Below, piece by piece: positions 50,201 to 57,707 of a stretch of DNA of 64,000 nucleotides (position 1 is the stretch's first letter; each line of letters starts with the position of its first letter). Source of the DNA: Candidatus Melainabacteria bacterium (GTDB lineage: Bacteria > Cyanobacteriota > Vampirovibrionia > Obscuribacterales > Obscuribacteraceae). The notes under the pieces were generated by a model. That model was given only the letters and a program-made list of their open reading frames with translations. It made no database searches and was not told the origin of the DNA. The position numbers and the translations under genes are program-made. The stretch covers positions 310,001 to 374,000 of the forward strand of contig JAFKGK010000001.1 of the NCBI GenBank assembly GCA_017307165.1, given 5' to 3'.

Positions 50201-50744
50201 TTATCTGACCACGCATTCAGTAAAAGAAATGAAAGAAGCTCCAGACGGAACTACCGTCATCATAGGTGGATTAGCCAACAGCATCGAAAAAAAACTCACC
50301 AAGCAAAACAAATTGCTTTGCATCGTCCATCTAGAGGATCTGACGGGCAAGGCAGAGGTCGTGCTCTATAGCGAGACTCTCGAAAAAGTATCGTCCGATG
50401 TGCTCTTGCCTCAAAGTCTTATCCTTATCAAAGGCAAGGTCAAAAAGAACGAAGAGTCCACTTCGGTCATGGGTAATTCGATCAGAAGGATTTCCGATGC
50501 CTGCATGGTCAACGTCATCTTTAACGAAAATCAAAGCTTTGCTGATTTGCACAGGCTTAAAGACTTGCTCATTTTGCACAAAGGCGAAGACCCGGTCATG
50601 CTGCATTTTCCTCAGGAACGTAGATCCCAAGCCATTCTCGTGGGCGCGCAGTTTTGGGTCGATGCTGCCAGCAGTTTGCCTGCGGCTATAGAAACCAATT
50701 TTGCTCAAGCCGTAAAAGTCAGTGTCCACAAGGTCAATGTGTAA
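47289..50744 (+). CDS. dnaE: DNA polymerase III subunit alpha
   Basis: DnaE is the replicative polymerase. The 1151-residue length is normal. The N-terminal PHP domain has PLHLHTEYSLLDGA, ITDHGVMYG, GCEAYI and CATNDSHF, so its metal-binding residues are largely kept. The polymerase active site includes PVGPGRGSAAGSLVAYAMGI and the catalytic aspartates of MPDIDTDFCIERRGEVI. FGMHAAGVVIS and MGKKKPEEMEKQR are family features. A helix-hairpin-helix region (FGLSAIKGLGDGAVQAIVE) and a C-terminal OB fold (VIIGGLANSIEKKLTKQNK) close it. It is continuous, without the split intein that interrupts dnaE in many cyanobacteria. Its own promoter region follows the terminator at 47129. Confidence 0.98.
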   Translation: MAPRPYVPLHLHTEYSLLDGATMIKELVKKAKSNNMPAVAITDHGVMYGAVELTKTCQEMGGVKPIIGCEAYIIDGDITDKKQKQPLYHLTMIAQNKEGYRNLVRLNSRAHIHGYYYKPRINKQMLEEHSKGLIVLSGCLGAELCQHLLKDDVDKARASAGWYKEVFGDNYYIEIQDHGYPEDRKVNKHLIQIARDLDIKLCATNDSHFTDKADAKAHDCLLCIQMGKNVTDTNRMKFSGWEYIKNGDEMAALFRDHLDLQHIEESLRTTLEIADKVEVVKLASDPRLPVFEVPPGHTAESFLNKLVFDGIKARYPEITKEVEDRAFRELKVIEDMNFASYFLIVADFINYAKSKGIPVGPGRGSAAGSLVAYAMGITNIDPIRYNLLFERFLNPERKSMPDIDTDFCIERRGEVIKYCAEKYGDDHVAQIITFNRMTSKAVIKDVARVLEFPFGEANKLAKMVPVVRGKPTPLDEMVKDHPEFKQVYATNEEARQVIDVARDLEGTNKTFGMHAAGVVISDVPMEEMVPLQRNNDGTIIAQYYMEDCAYVGLVKMDFLGLRNLTMIDKAVKIIKQTKGLEINVDEIPFDDEPTFRLISNGDLAGVFQLETSAGMKQVARDMKPSNMEDISALIALYRPGPLDTGMIDKFIDCKHGKMKITYLTPMLEVILKDTYGQIVYQEQVMQIAQHLGGYSLGQADLLRRAMGKKKPEEMEKQRVLFVSGCAKNAISQEIADQLFDMMVQFAEYCFNKSHSQAYAVLTYHTAYLKTHHPVEYMTALLSSVSSDQDKVQGYIAECQAMNIEVFAPDVNVSGREFTADGGNIRFGLSAIKGLGDGAVQAIVEERQNNGPFASIQDFLSRIDLRQVNKKALESLIRSGACLSLNISRKQALTNLDSLVESANRKQQSKATGQISLFSFGQEQGVAGITLDQPLVGDDSEYKEAELQAMEHELLGFYVTSHPLKRVANRLRYLTTHSVKEMKEAPDGTTVIIGGLANSIEKKLTKQNKLLCIVHLEDLTGKAEVVLYSETLEKVSSDVLLPQSLILIKGKVKKNEESTSVMGNSIRRISDACMVNVIFNENQSFADLHRLKDLLILHKGEDPVMLHFPQERRSQAILVGAQFWVDAASSLPAAIETNFAQAVKVSVHKVNV

Positions 50745-50816
50745 TCCGCTCCTCATCAGGGTTTTGCTGCTCTGTAATATAGCGAGATATTTCTCCAAAC
50801 TTTTTGGGGCAAATCC

Positions 50817-50844
50817 TTTACAGCCGGAACATTTCCTGTAAAAT
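50817..50844 (+). promoter_or_regulatory. Likely promoter of speD
   Basis: TTTACA (50817-50822) and TAAAAT (50839-50844) are separated by 16 bp. Transcription would begin near 50851, leaving about 200 nt of untranslated leader before speD. Confidence 0.55.
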
Positions 50845-50850
50845 ACGTCT

Positions 50851-51051
50851 TCCGATACCGTTCCTTTTTTAGGAGAGACTCGCACACAACAACGCCCAAA
50901 GCCCAGGAAGTCGTCAGAAGACTGGTGTACGTAAGCGTTTCGTGTACCCCACAGAGCAAAAGCAGACGTGAGTCAGCTCAAGCTCTGGAAAACCGGAAGA
51001 CATCAATCACTTGTATCTGTCACACCGCAGATACGACAGGGGGAAGAAACA
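50851..51051 (+). promoter_or_regulatory. Structured leader of speD
   Basis: Between the likely promoter and the speD start lie about 200 nt with no credible gene. A TTTTTTAGGAGAG ribosome-binding-like stretch (50869-50881) is not followed by a start codon. GGTGTACG and CGTGTACC (around 50921-50945) form an 8-bp stem with two wobble pairs. TTGTATCTG and CAGATACGA (51011-51019 with 51028-51036) form a hairpin that ends 5 nt before the GGGGGAAG ribosome binding site. The layout suggests post-transcriptional control, perhaps by polyamines or S-adenosylmethionine. No known SAM riboswitch core is seen. Confidence 0.45.
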
Positions 51052-51474
51052 ATGTTTGGACCACATCTCGTTCTTGAAGCCTATGGCTGCCCGAAAGAGC
51101 TCCTTGCCGATATGACTCTCATGGCTAGCGCTCTGGATAAATATCCAAGCAAACTGGACATGACCAAGATCATGCCACCTTACGTATTTACCTATCATGG
51201 TGCCGTTGAGGATGATTGGGGTGTCTCAGGAGTTGTGTTGATCGCCGAATCCCACATCTCACTGCACTCTTTCCCCGACAAGGGTTTCTGCACGCTCGAC
51301 ATTTTCTCTTGCAGAGAGTTCGATGTAGAAGCAGCGATTGCTTACTTCTCCGAGATCTACAAGCCCCAGAGTGTCGACAAGCAATTGCTCATGAGAGGCC
51401 GCGAGTTCCCTCGCAGCCTGCCCAAGGCAGCTGCAATCGTAGAATCCGAAAGAGAAAAGTTGGCAGCCGTCTAG
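51052..51474 (+). CDS. speD: S-adenosylmethionine decarboxylase proenzyme
   Basis: SpeD makes decarboxylated S-adenosylmethionine, the aminopropyl donor for spermidine. From ATG 51052 (ribosome binding site GGGGGAAG) it has 140 residues, the size of the small prokaryotic class. FGPHLVLEAYGC is the usual start. The self-cleavage site is Glu-Ser in AESHISLHSFPDKGF, where the Ser becomes the pyruvoyl group. The active-site Cys lies in LDIFSC. Open codons reach back to GTG 50968, but these would be an atypical extension over the leader. No spermidine synthase gene is in the window. Confidence 0.95.
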   Translation: MFGPHLVLEAYGCPKELLADMTLMASALDKYPSKLDMTKIMPPYVFTYHGAVEDDWGVSGVVLIAESHISLHSFPDKGFCTLDIFSCREFDVEAAIAYFSEIYKPQSVDKQLLMRGREFPRSLPKAAAIVESEREKLAAV

Positions 51475-51516
51475 GGTCTAGTACAAAGCCACTTTAGTTT
51501 GTGCTGATAAAAAAGG

Positions 51517-51545
51517 AGAGCCTCTGCAAGGAGGCTCTTTTCTTT
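51517..51545 (+). terminator. Intrinsic terminator of speD
   Basis: AGAGCCTC (51517-51524) pairs with GAGGCTCT (51531-51538) around a 6-nt loop, followed by TTTTCTTT. It ends the speD transcript 43 nt after the stop. Confidence 0.88.
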
Positions 51546-51614
51546 GTTATTTTGCCGGAGGCGATATCGAGGTCGATTTGGGGTACATATAGTAACATCT
51601 CGATCTCAGACAGG

Positions 51615-52361
51615 TTGGACACCTTGCCTTCTACCTTACCGGATCACAAAAAAATCTCTTTCCCGAGCGATAGATCGCTCGGTGAGTTGTATCTAGTCGA
51701 TGCCGACGGTCGCAATCAGTTTGTCTGCGAGGCGCAGGGCGAGGTCCAAGTGCCGCAGGGCAGACAGGTCTCGCTCTATTACAGTTTTGATCAGTCTATC
51801 GGTCTCAATCCCCTATCAGGACTCAAGCCAGACGATATCTATGCTATCTCCCTACTCGGCTCAGACGTAGGTGATCGCGAGATGCCGGTCCTGGCTCATC
51901 TGACTGGCCTAAAAGAGTTGGACATCAGCTGTACTTCTGTCGGCGATGAAGGTGCTCGCTCTCTAGCTAATCTCACTCAACTATCAAAACTCAATTTGTC
52001 TTCGACAAAGATCGGTGACACAGGTGTTGGCAGTCTTGCAGGACTCGAGCAACTCGAAGAACTGGTCCTCGACGATACGCAAATAGGCGATCCTGCGCTA
52101 GATCTGATAAGCCGTTTAAGCCAACTCAAGACTCTCAGTCTTTCTTTCACGCACACAACCAATAAGGGCCTCGCTAAGCTCAAAGCGCTCAAGTCTCTCG
52201 AACGCTTGCGGCTCAACTGCACCAAGATCGATGATCAAGGACTGACACATATCTGCAGGCTTTCTAGTCTTAAAGAGCTCTGGCTGCGCAGTACCGAAGT
52301 CACCTATCCGGGGCTTGTAGAGCTAACTAAGTGGCTTGCGGACTGCGAGATTATTCGCTGA
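51615..52361 (+). CDS. Leucine-rich-repeat protein (paralogue of the 13-kb gene)
   Basis: The frame is open from 51501, but the speD terminator lies inside that stretch. I therefore start at TTG 51615, close to where the paralogue at 12968-13846 begins; the exact start is uncertain because no good ribosome binding site is seen. The N-terminal part (FPSDRSLGELYLVDADGRNQF, a beta-rich region of about 75 residues) is followed by five leucine-rich repeats of 24 residues: LTGLKELDISCTSVGDEG, LTQLSKLNLSSTKIGDTG, LEQLEELVLDDTQIGDPA, LSQLKTLSLSFTHTTNKG, LKSLERLRLNCTKIDDQG. It is a protein-interaction module without enzyme motif, probably cytoplasmic. It overlaps the convergent dehydratase gene by 11 bp. 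Confidence 0.75.
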   Translation: MDTLPSTLPDHKKISFPSDRSLGELYLVDADGRNQFVCEAQGEVQVPQGRQVSLYYSFDQSIGLNPLSGLKPDDIYAISLLGSDVGDREMPVLAHLTGLKELDISCTSVGDEGARSLANLTQLSKLNLSSTKIGDTGVGSLAGLEQLEELVLDDTQIGDPALDLISRLSQLKTLSLSFTHTTNKGLAKLKALKSLERLRLNCTKIDDQGLTHICRLSSLKELWLRSTEVTYPGLVELTKWLADCEIIR

Positions 52362-53394
52362 CTATTGGCTGATTGATCAGTCGCGCGTATACATTACTAT
52401 CTACATTGGCCCCAGAAACCACCAGACAGGGGCGAGTATAGAGATCTTTTCCGTTTCTCAGCATCTGGATCAGGGCTGCAAGAGATAAGGCACCGGTTGG
52501 TTCGCATTTTAGATTACATAGGTCGAAGAGTAAAAATGTCGCTTCGGCAATTTGTTCTTCGGTGATTTCTAAAATCTCTATCGAACGTGCCTGAAGTATC
52601 TCAAAATTGAGCTTGCCGAGACTGATAGTGCGAGCGCCATCAGCAATAGTTCGTGGCTCTTTCTCATTGGCGATCAGGTGCCCGGCGGCAAGTGAGCGTG
52701 CTGCATCATTTGCCAATTGTGGCTCTGCTCCAATGACCCGTATAGCAAGATCTAGATTGTTGCTCATGGCTTGCTTTATTGCGCTTTCGAGCCCGAGGCA
52801 TATGCCGGACAATAAACCGCCACCACCCACGGGGGCAATCACCAAATCGGGTGTGGGGACTAGACTTGCTATCTCTATGCCAAGAGTACTGTTGCCTTCG
52901 ATAATATCTGCATGGTCGTATGGTGAAAAAACAGCGGGTTTATTGTCGTGATCTGTGCTGATCTTTTGACACAGACTCGCCAGTGCATCGGCTCTGGATA
53001 CTCTATCCGTGTCTATCAAAACAACCTGAGCACCATGATTACGGACTGCTTGGATCTTGACCTGGGCGGATGTCTCAGGCATGACGATAGTGCATTTTTT
53101 GCCTCGGATCTTGGCTGCATAGGCCAGCGCTTGACCAAAGTTGCCTGAAGAAGCTGCGATCAAATGATCGGCCTGGCTTTTACGGGCTGCATTGTAAGCT
53201 GCCCGGTACTTGAAGCTGGCTGTATGCTGAAAGCCTTCGTAGGCAATGAGCGCACTCTTAAAAATAGTTGTTTTGGCTCGATCGAATCGTTCAGGGATCA
53301 GATCCAAAAGAAAATCATCCAGTCTTTTGGACTGGATGATGGTGGTCTCTTTGATTGAGCCTTGCAGCTCTTTATAGGCGCTCAGCGGATCCAA
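52351..53394 (-). CDS. Threonine/serine dehydratase, PLP-dependent
   Basis: It deaminates threonine to 2-oxobutanoate (and serine to pyruvate). The fold-type II PLP motifs are present: the Schiff-base Lys in FQHTASFKYRAAYNA, the phosphate-side SSGNFGQALAYAAK and the Gly loop VGGGGLLSG. The C-terminal regulatory ACT-like domain of biosynthetic IlvA is absent, so it resembles the short catabolic type (about 330 residues) or a serine racemase relative. I start at TTG 53394, just after the stop of the upstream gene, giving 347 residues. The frame is open to 53481, inside the preceding gene. The substrate between threonine and serine is not settled. Confidence 0.88.
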   Translation of the reverse strand: MDPLSAYKELQGSIKETTIIQSKRLDDFLLDLIPERFDRAKTTIFKSALIAYEGFQHTASFKYRAAYNAARKSQADHLIAASSGNFGQALAYAAKIRGKKCTIVMPETSAQVKIQAVRNHGAQVVLIDTDRVSRADALASLCQKISTDHDNKPAVFSPYDHADIIEGNSTLGIEIASLVPTPDLVIAPVGGGGLLSGICLGLESAIKQAMSNNLDLAIRVIGAEPQLANDAARSLAAGHLIANEKEPRTIADGARTISLGKLNFEILQARSIEILEITEEQIAEATFLLFDLCNLKCEPTGALSLAALIQMLRNGKDLYTRPCLVVSGANVDSNVYARLINQPIVSE

Positions 53395-53398
53395 TGGC

Positions 53399-54412
53399 TT
53401 AAAGAGTCGGTTTGACTTCTTTGCCAGCGATCGGTTGCTCTTGCCCTGCTGCGTCAGCAGGACTGGCATTTTTTTTGCCAAAATTGAAGGGATTGAGCTT
53501 GCTGATGGACTTGGTCATATTGCCGCCCATTTGGGACAGTCCAGCCAGGGCTCCTTTGCCTTCTTTTTTGGGTTTGGCTTCGCTCAATTGAGTTTGATTG
53601 ATTGTGCCATTTGGAGTGCCGAGACTGGTGGCAGTATTTTCACCGTTGGTGAGGTCACTGCCCGCTGCGGTCAGGTCATTCTGACTATTTTCGAGAGCAT
53701 TGCTGCCGGTTTGTTGTGCAGACTGAGGCTTGCCGATCTCTTGTTTGGAGGCAATTTGCGAGGTCTGCTTGGTCAAGCTGCCTTTTTTGCGCTTGAGCGG
53801 GTTAGGCACATTGACGTTGGCGACTTTTTCGGCAACGCCGGAGGTTCCTTCTTTGATTGCCGATCCAGTTGCTTTAAAACCAGATCCGACAAAATTGGCA
53901 CCTTTTACAAAGACTTCGCCTGAGGCTTTGGCACCGGTAGCAATACCACTGCCCATTTTTTTAGTGCCATTCATGACAGCACCAGTGCTGGATTTTGTAG
54001 CATTTTTGATGCCGTCCAGCATGCCGCCTTTAGCGTCTTTGGCGCTGGCGGTCTTAGGAGCTGGCGTTGCAGTCTCTGTTACTTGAGTCGTGGTTTCGAC
54101 TGGTTTGGAGGCTACTGCTTTAGCTTGTTGCTTACCCTTGCCGCCACCGGGATTGGTCACAAAAGTGGTTTCAGTCTCGGCCTGCGCAGTTTGAGTAGGC
54201 TGTGCCTTTGGTTTGGCAGCCCCTTTACGCATGGATGGCAGGCCCAGCTTGCGCGGTTTCTTTTCGTTAGGATCGTAGAGTTTGCTAGGAGCAGACACGC
54301 TCGCATAAGGATCGAGAAGTGACTGCGGTCCGGCATATGCGGCCTGTCCGATACCGGCTACAAATAGGCCGGTTAGGCACATCGGGACGAACCGTTTAGA
54401 AACTGACATCAA
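53399..54412 (-). CDS. Secreted low-complexity protein of unknown function
   Basis: The 337-residue product begins with a signal peptide (MMSVSKRFVPMCLTGLFVAGIGQAAYAG, with AYA as likely cleavage site; 28 residues described by its ends MMSVSKRF and QAAYAG). The mature part is rich in Lys, Ala, Thr, Gly and Gln without clear folded segments. A central stretch (about 140-200) has short Gly-Ser-Gly-Ile repeats (KKMGSGIATGAKASGEVF, GANFVGSGFKATGSAIKEG) that look like an amphipathic repeat. It is probably an extracytoplasmic disordered or wall-associated protein. The dehydratase gene follows 4 nt later. Confidence 0.72.
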   Translation of the reverse strand: MMSVSKRFVPMCLTGLFVAGIGQAAYAGPQSLLDPYASVSAPSKLYDPNEKKPRKLGLPSMRKGAAKPKAQPTQTAQAETETTFVTNPGGGKGKQQAKAVASKPVETTTQVTETATPAPKTASAKDAKGGMLDGIKNATKSSTGAVMNGTKKMGSGIATGAKASGEVFVKGANFVGSGFKATGSAIKEGTSGVAEKVANVNVPNPLKRKKGSLTKQTSQIASKQEIGKPQSAQQTGSNALENSQNDLTAAGSDLTNGENTATSLGTPNGTINQTQLSEAKPKKEGKGALAGLSQMGGNMTKSISKLNPFNFGKKNASPADAAGQEQPIAGKEVKPTL

Positions 54413-54639
54413 GTCATTCCCCCTTTATAAGGCAATGTAGGTCTGAAAAAACATAACTTGCAAGGTTATAGCACAAGTTTGGAGGTAGTAAGGAGCTCCT
54501 GAAGCCGCGCTAATGCTACAAAAAAGCAAAATTACAAGTGGTAGCGGTATCTCTGGGCTTCCAACTTGAGTTCAAAACTTTATAATTTTGCAATCCCGAC
54601 ATATAATCACAATATCTCGCATTTTATTGGAGCACCAAG

Positions 54640-54768
54640 ATGCCAACCTTCGAAACCCCAGCCCCAGTTTTCATCTTCATTGTGCTAGGTCTGTCTACTC
54701 TGATCTTTTTAGGTCTGGGTGCCAAAAAAGCTTTGTTCGAGCCTTACAACGGTCCCGACGAGACCTAA
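54640..54768 (+). CDS. 42-residue single-pass membrane protein
   Basis: A short frame of 43 codons starts at ATG 54640 behind GGAG (spacing 7). TATAAT (54601-54606 region) lies about 35 bp upstream, so it has its own promoter-like element. The product is MPTFETPAPV, a hydrophobic helix (FIFIVLGLSTLIFLGLGA), then KKALFEPYNGPDET. The layout (short N-terminus, one helix, acidic tail) resembles small subunits of membrane complexes. I see no secure homology to any named one. It is convergent with a Usp gene 4 nt away. Confidence 0.6.
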   Translation: MPTFETPAPVFIFIVLGLSTLIFLGLGAKKALFEPYNGPDET

Positions 54769-54772
54769 GCTA

Positions 54773-55213
54773 TTAGCCTTTGACTATTTCGACCGAGCAC
54801 GGCGCCTGGGCCAGGACCGTCTCGGATACCGATCCTAAGAACAATTTGGTGATGCCCTTTCTACCGTGGGAGCCGAGGATGATCATATCGGCTCCTATTT
54901 CTTGTGCCACGGCGAGGATAGTGTCTTTGACCATGCCTTCTTGGACCTTGATAAAAACCTTGATCTGATTGTGCCGCTCTAAGATAGTGCTTCTCGTTTC
55001 TTCGAGCATTGCTCTTGCTTGACTTTCTCTCTCTTTTTGCGCATCTATGGCCAGGGGCACGACGTTGCTGTGCCAGCCGGCCAATTCGGGATGAAATGGT
55101 TCGAGGACTGTCAACAATGTAGCTTCGGAATTATCCGGCCAGGGACGATTGAGGACCGAATCGACAGCTAGTTTGGAACATGGTGAACCGTCGATTGCAA
55201 GCAGGATCTTCAT
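54773..55213 (-). CDS. Universal stress protein, single domain
   Basis: The 146-residue protein has the UspA fold: MKILLAIDGSPCSKLAVDSV at the start and the ATP-binding loop ILGSHGRKGITKLFLGSVSETVL (Gly-x2-Gly-x9-Gly-Ser) at the end, so it should bind ATP. The length is that of single-domain family members. I start at ATG 55213, where the family alignment begins; the frame is open to 55363. A tandem-domain Usp protein is encoded at 62830-63747. The substrate or trigger is unknown, but such proteins usually respond to starvation or oxidative stress. Confidence 0.92.
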   Translation of the reverse strand: MKILLAIDGSPCSKLAVDSVLNRPWPDNSEATLLTVLEPFHPELAGWHSNVVPLAIDAQKERESQARAMLEETRSTILERHNQIKVFIKVQEGMVKDTILAVAQEIGADMIILGSHGRKGITKLFLGSVSETVLAQAPCSVEIVKG

Positions 55214-55313
55214 CTTGCACCTTTGTGTATGGGATCGATTTAATAGATTGGTGCCTTTTTGATCATAGCAAAATTGATCTTGCATGATCCTTATTGAGTG
55301 CTTGCTTGCCTGT

Positions 55314-56456
55314 TTAGACCAATTTGCTGAGATCCTGCAGGGGCAGCTGGTAGTCAAAATCAACGACTCCTAGTCTGGTCACTGGCAAGACTAGCTTGAT
55401 CTTGTCCGCTGTGCGCTTTTTATCATTGTGCATGAGGGAGATCAATTTTTCTTTATTGGTTCCCTTGGGCAACTCGTATGGCAGCTCGGCTCGGTTTAAT
55501 AGATCCTTTACTCGCTCTAGATTATCTTTTGGCAATTTTTTTAGACTGACAGCGTACTTGGTCATCTGCGTCATCCCTATAGCCACTGCTTCGCCATGGG
55601 ACAGACGGTATTCGGTAAGCGACTCGATCGCGTGACCTATAGTATGGCCAAGATTGAGACACCGCCTGAGGTTGCTTTCTTGCGGATCCTTGGCTGCCAC
55701 AAAGAGCTTTATCTTGATGCAACTAGAGATCAAGCCCGACAGAGTCGGATCGTCGTGTTGCACTGGATTTTGCAAAAGATCGTCGACTATGTCGAGTAAT
55801 GGGCGAGGGCCCCGATCATAATCAGTCGCCTTGTCTACTGTTTCTTCGATCATGGCATATTTGATGATCTCGGAAAGCCCAGAGCGCAAATCGGCAGGAC
55901 TGAGCGAGGATAGGACTTCTTGATCGGCCAATACAGCCTTGGGAAAATAGAAGGTGCCGGCTAGATTTTTGCCGGAAGGCAGATTGATGCCGTTTTTACC
56001 ACCTATTGCAGCATCGACTTGCGCGAGCAGACTGGTAGGGATCAAGACTAGATTGAGTCCGCGCAAATAGGTCGAACAGGCAAATCCGGCCAGGTCGGAT
56101 ACTGCACCGCCTCCCAAGCCTACAACTGTGTCGTTGCGTTCAAAGCCTCGAGCTTCGAGGTGTTCCCAAATGCGCAAAAGCCACTCTGTCGATTTGGCCT
56201 GCTCGCCATCGGGGACTTCGAGAGTCGTGACCTGGTAGTCTTCTTGTGGCAGAGTGTCCAAGAGATCACGGAGCCAATGCACCGCAGTCGCTGGTTGGCA
56301 CACAATAAGGACTTTTTTACCTGCGCCGATCTGACTGAGTACTGAGGCGAGTTTTTGTCTGGAACCTGCACCGACGGCTACCCTTGTCTTTACTTCGAGG
56401 GTGGTGTTCCAGTTCATGGTGATGACGGGCCCACGGTGCTTGGCTTTATGGCGCAT
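55314..56456 (-). CDS. aroB: 3-dehydroquinate synthase
   Basis: AroB cyclises DAHP to 3-dehydroquinate with NAD+ and a divalent metal, the second shikimate step. NAD-binding and active-site segments are EVPDGEQAKSTEWLLRIWE, VVGLGGGAVSDLAGFACSTYLRGL, IPTSLLAQVDAAIGGKNGIN (metal Asp region) and LNLGHTIGHAIESL (metal His pair). A second His segment is LMHNDKKRTADKIKLVLP. ATG 56456 gives 380 residues with GAGAGA upstream; ATG 56417 (367 residues) is the alternative and matches family starts as well. It follows aroC with 20 nt, reading in the same direction. Confidence 0.95.
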   Translation of the reverse strand: MRHKAKHRGPVITMNWNTTLEVKTRVAVGAGSRQKLASVLSQIGAGKKVLIVCQPATAVHWLRDLLDTLPQEDYQVTTLEVPDGEQAKSTEWLLRIWEHLEARGFERNDTVVGLGGGAVSDLAGFACSTYLRGLNLVLIPTSLLAQVDAAIGGKNGINLPSGKNLAGTFYFPKAVLADQEVLSSLSPADLRSGLSEIIKYAMIEETVDKATDYDRGPRPLLDIVDDLLQNPVQHDDPTLSGLISSCIKIKLFVAAKDPQESNLRRCLNLGHTIGHAIESLTEYRLSHGEAVAIGMTQMTKYAVSLKKLPKDNLERVKDLLNRAELPYELPKGTNKEKLISLMHNDKKRTADKIKLVLPVTRLGVVDFDYQLPLQDLSKLV

Positions 56457-56476
56457 GATTATCAGTCTCTCTCTAT

Positions 56477-57691
56477 TTAGCTCTGACCTGGCTCGCACCT
56501 TTTTTTGTATGAGGCGAGGGCTGCCTGCAGATCATCCATATGGTCGCCGCCAAATTTTTCGAGGACAGCGTCCAACAGGCTCAAGCATACCATTGACCCG
56601 GCGACGATCGAACAGGCTCGCACTGCGCATACATCCGATCGCTCATAGTGAGCTCTGTCGTTTTGCAAGCCCGGATGAGAGAGAGAGGGCAGGCCCTTGA
56701 TGAGCGTGGGGATCGGCTTCATATAGCCGCTAATTATCAAGCGTTCTCCATTGGTCATGCCGCCTTCGAGGCCGCCAGCATTATTGCTGGGTCGCGAAAT
56801 CTGGTCACCTGAGCGTGTTATTGGATCGTGGACTTGCGAGCCCGGTATGGCGGATTGGGCACATCCAGCGCCTATCTCTACTGCCTTGATTGCCTGGATG
56901 CTCATCAAGGCTTGAGCAAGTTTGCCATCGAGACGTTGATCCCATTGCGTGTAGCTTCCCAGGCCAATGGGCAGCCCATCGACCACGACGGTAACTTTGC
57001 CGCCCAGGCTCTCACCTTGAGCTGCAGCCTGTTTGATCTCAGCGATCATATCTTGCTCGTCTCTGTGCCCGATAGCACCAACCTGCGACTCGCGGCTGAC
57101 GGAGCACATCTCGTCGATCGGCATCGAGGCAAGGAGGGCGGGTGAAATGTCGGAGGCGATGGTGCCTATTGCAGTAACAATGGTGGCGCAGCGGATGGAC
57201 AAAGTCTCGAGGCATGCACGAGCGATGGCTCCTACAGCTACTCTTGCTGCGGTCTCTCTGGCGCTGGCTCGTTCTATGACGTCCCGTACATCTGCATGCT
57301 TAAACTTGAACGTGCCAGCAAAGTCTGCGTGTCCTGGACGATATCGGTTGACTGATTTTTTTTTGAGCTCGGTCAGGGCTTCTGTGTTTAGCTTAGATAA
57401 ATCCAGCTTGGATATGGACATGACCGTGCGCCAACTCTCGTGATCTTTGTTTTTGATGACGAGTACGATGGGGGCACCGGTGGTGATACCATGCCGCACT
57501 CCTCCTTTTATTTCGACCCGATCATTCTCGATTTTTTGTCTTGCGCTGCGGCCATAGCCTTTTTGTCTTTCACCTAAAAGAGCGTCGATATCTGCAGTAT
57601 CGATCGGCAGACCGGCAGGGATGCCCTCCAGCATTGCAGTCAGCTGCTCTCCGTGCGACTCTCCACCGGTCAAAAATCTCAACTTGGCCAT
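56477..57691 (-). CDS. aroC: Chorismate synthase
   Basis: AroC forms chorismate from 5-enolpyruvylshikimate 3-phosphate with reduced FMN, the last shikimate step. The start LRFLTGGESHGEQLTAMLEGIPAGLPI is the family signature. RYRPGHADFAGTFKFKHADVRDVIERASARETAARVAVGA (given as RYRPGHADFAGTFKF and ASARETAARVAVGA) and GGLEGGMTNGERLII are FMN and substrate segments. The 404-residue length is slightly above the common 360-400. It is divergent from aroA with only 16 bp between start codons. aroB follows, so the pair is probably an operon. Confidence 0.97.
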   Translation of the reverse strand: MAKLRFLTGGESHGEQLTAMLEGIPAGLPIDTADIDALLGERQKGYGRSARQKIENDRVEIKGGVRHGITTGAPIVLVIKNKDHESWRTVMSISKLDLSKLNTEALTELKKKSVNRYRPGHADFAGTFKFKHADVRDVIERASARETAARVAVGAIARACLETLSIRCATIVTAIGTIASDISPALLASMPIDEMCSVSRESQVGAIGHRDEQDMIAEIKQAAAQGESLGGKVTVVVDGLPIGLGSYTQWDQRLDGKLAQALMSIQAIKAVEIGAGCAQSAIPGSQVHDPITRSGDQISRPSNNAGGLEGGMTNGERLIISGYMKPIPTLIKGLPSLSHPGLQNDRAHYERSDVCAVRACSIVAGSMVCLSLLDAVLEKFGGDHMDDLQAALASYKKRCEPGQS

Positions 57692-57707
57692 GGTATCCTT
57701 TTAAACG

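Noticed and set aside
50880-50965. Short leader peptide upstream of speD
   Set aside because: An open stretch ending KRFVYPTEQKQT exists, but no ATG, GTG or TTG follows the AGGAG sequence, so translation cannot be supported.
50851-51051. SAM-I, SAM-II or known polyamine riboswitch before speD
   Set aside because: I could not find the conserved core sequences of these classes, so only a generic structured leader is claimed.
50968-51051. N-terminal extension of SpeD from GTG 50968
   Set aside because: The family starts at FGPH-LVLEAYGC, and ATG 51052 has a strong ribosome binding site; the extension covers a hairpin.
54640-54768. Photosystem small subunit (PsbN-like) identity for the 42-residue protein
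   Set aside because: Only the general layout is similar; no residue pattern specific to a photosystem subunit is present and no other photosynthesis gene is here.
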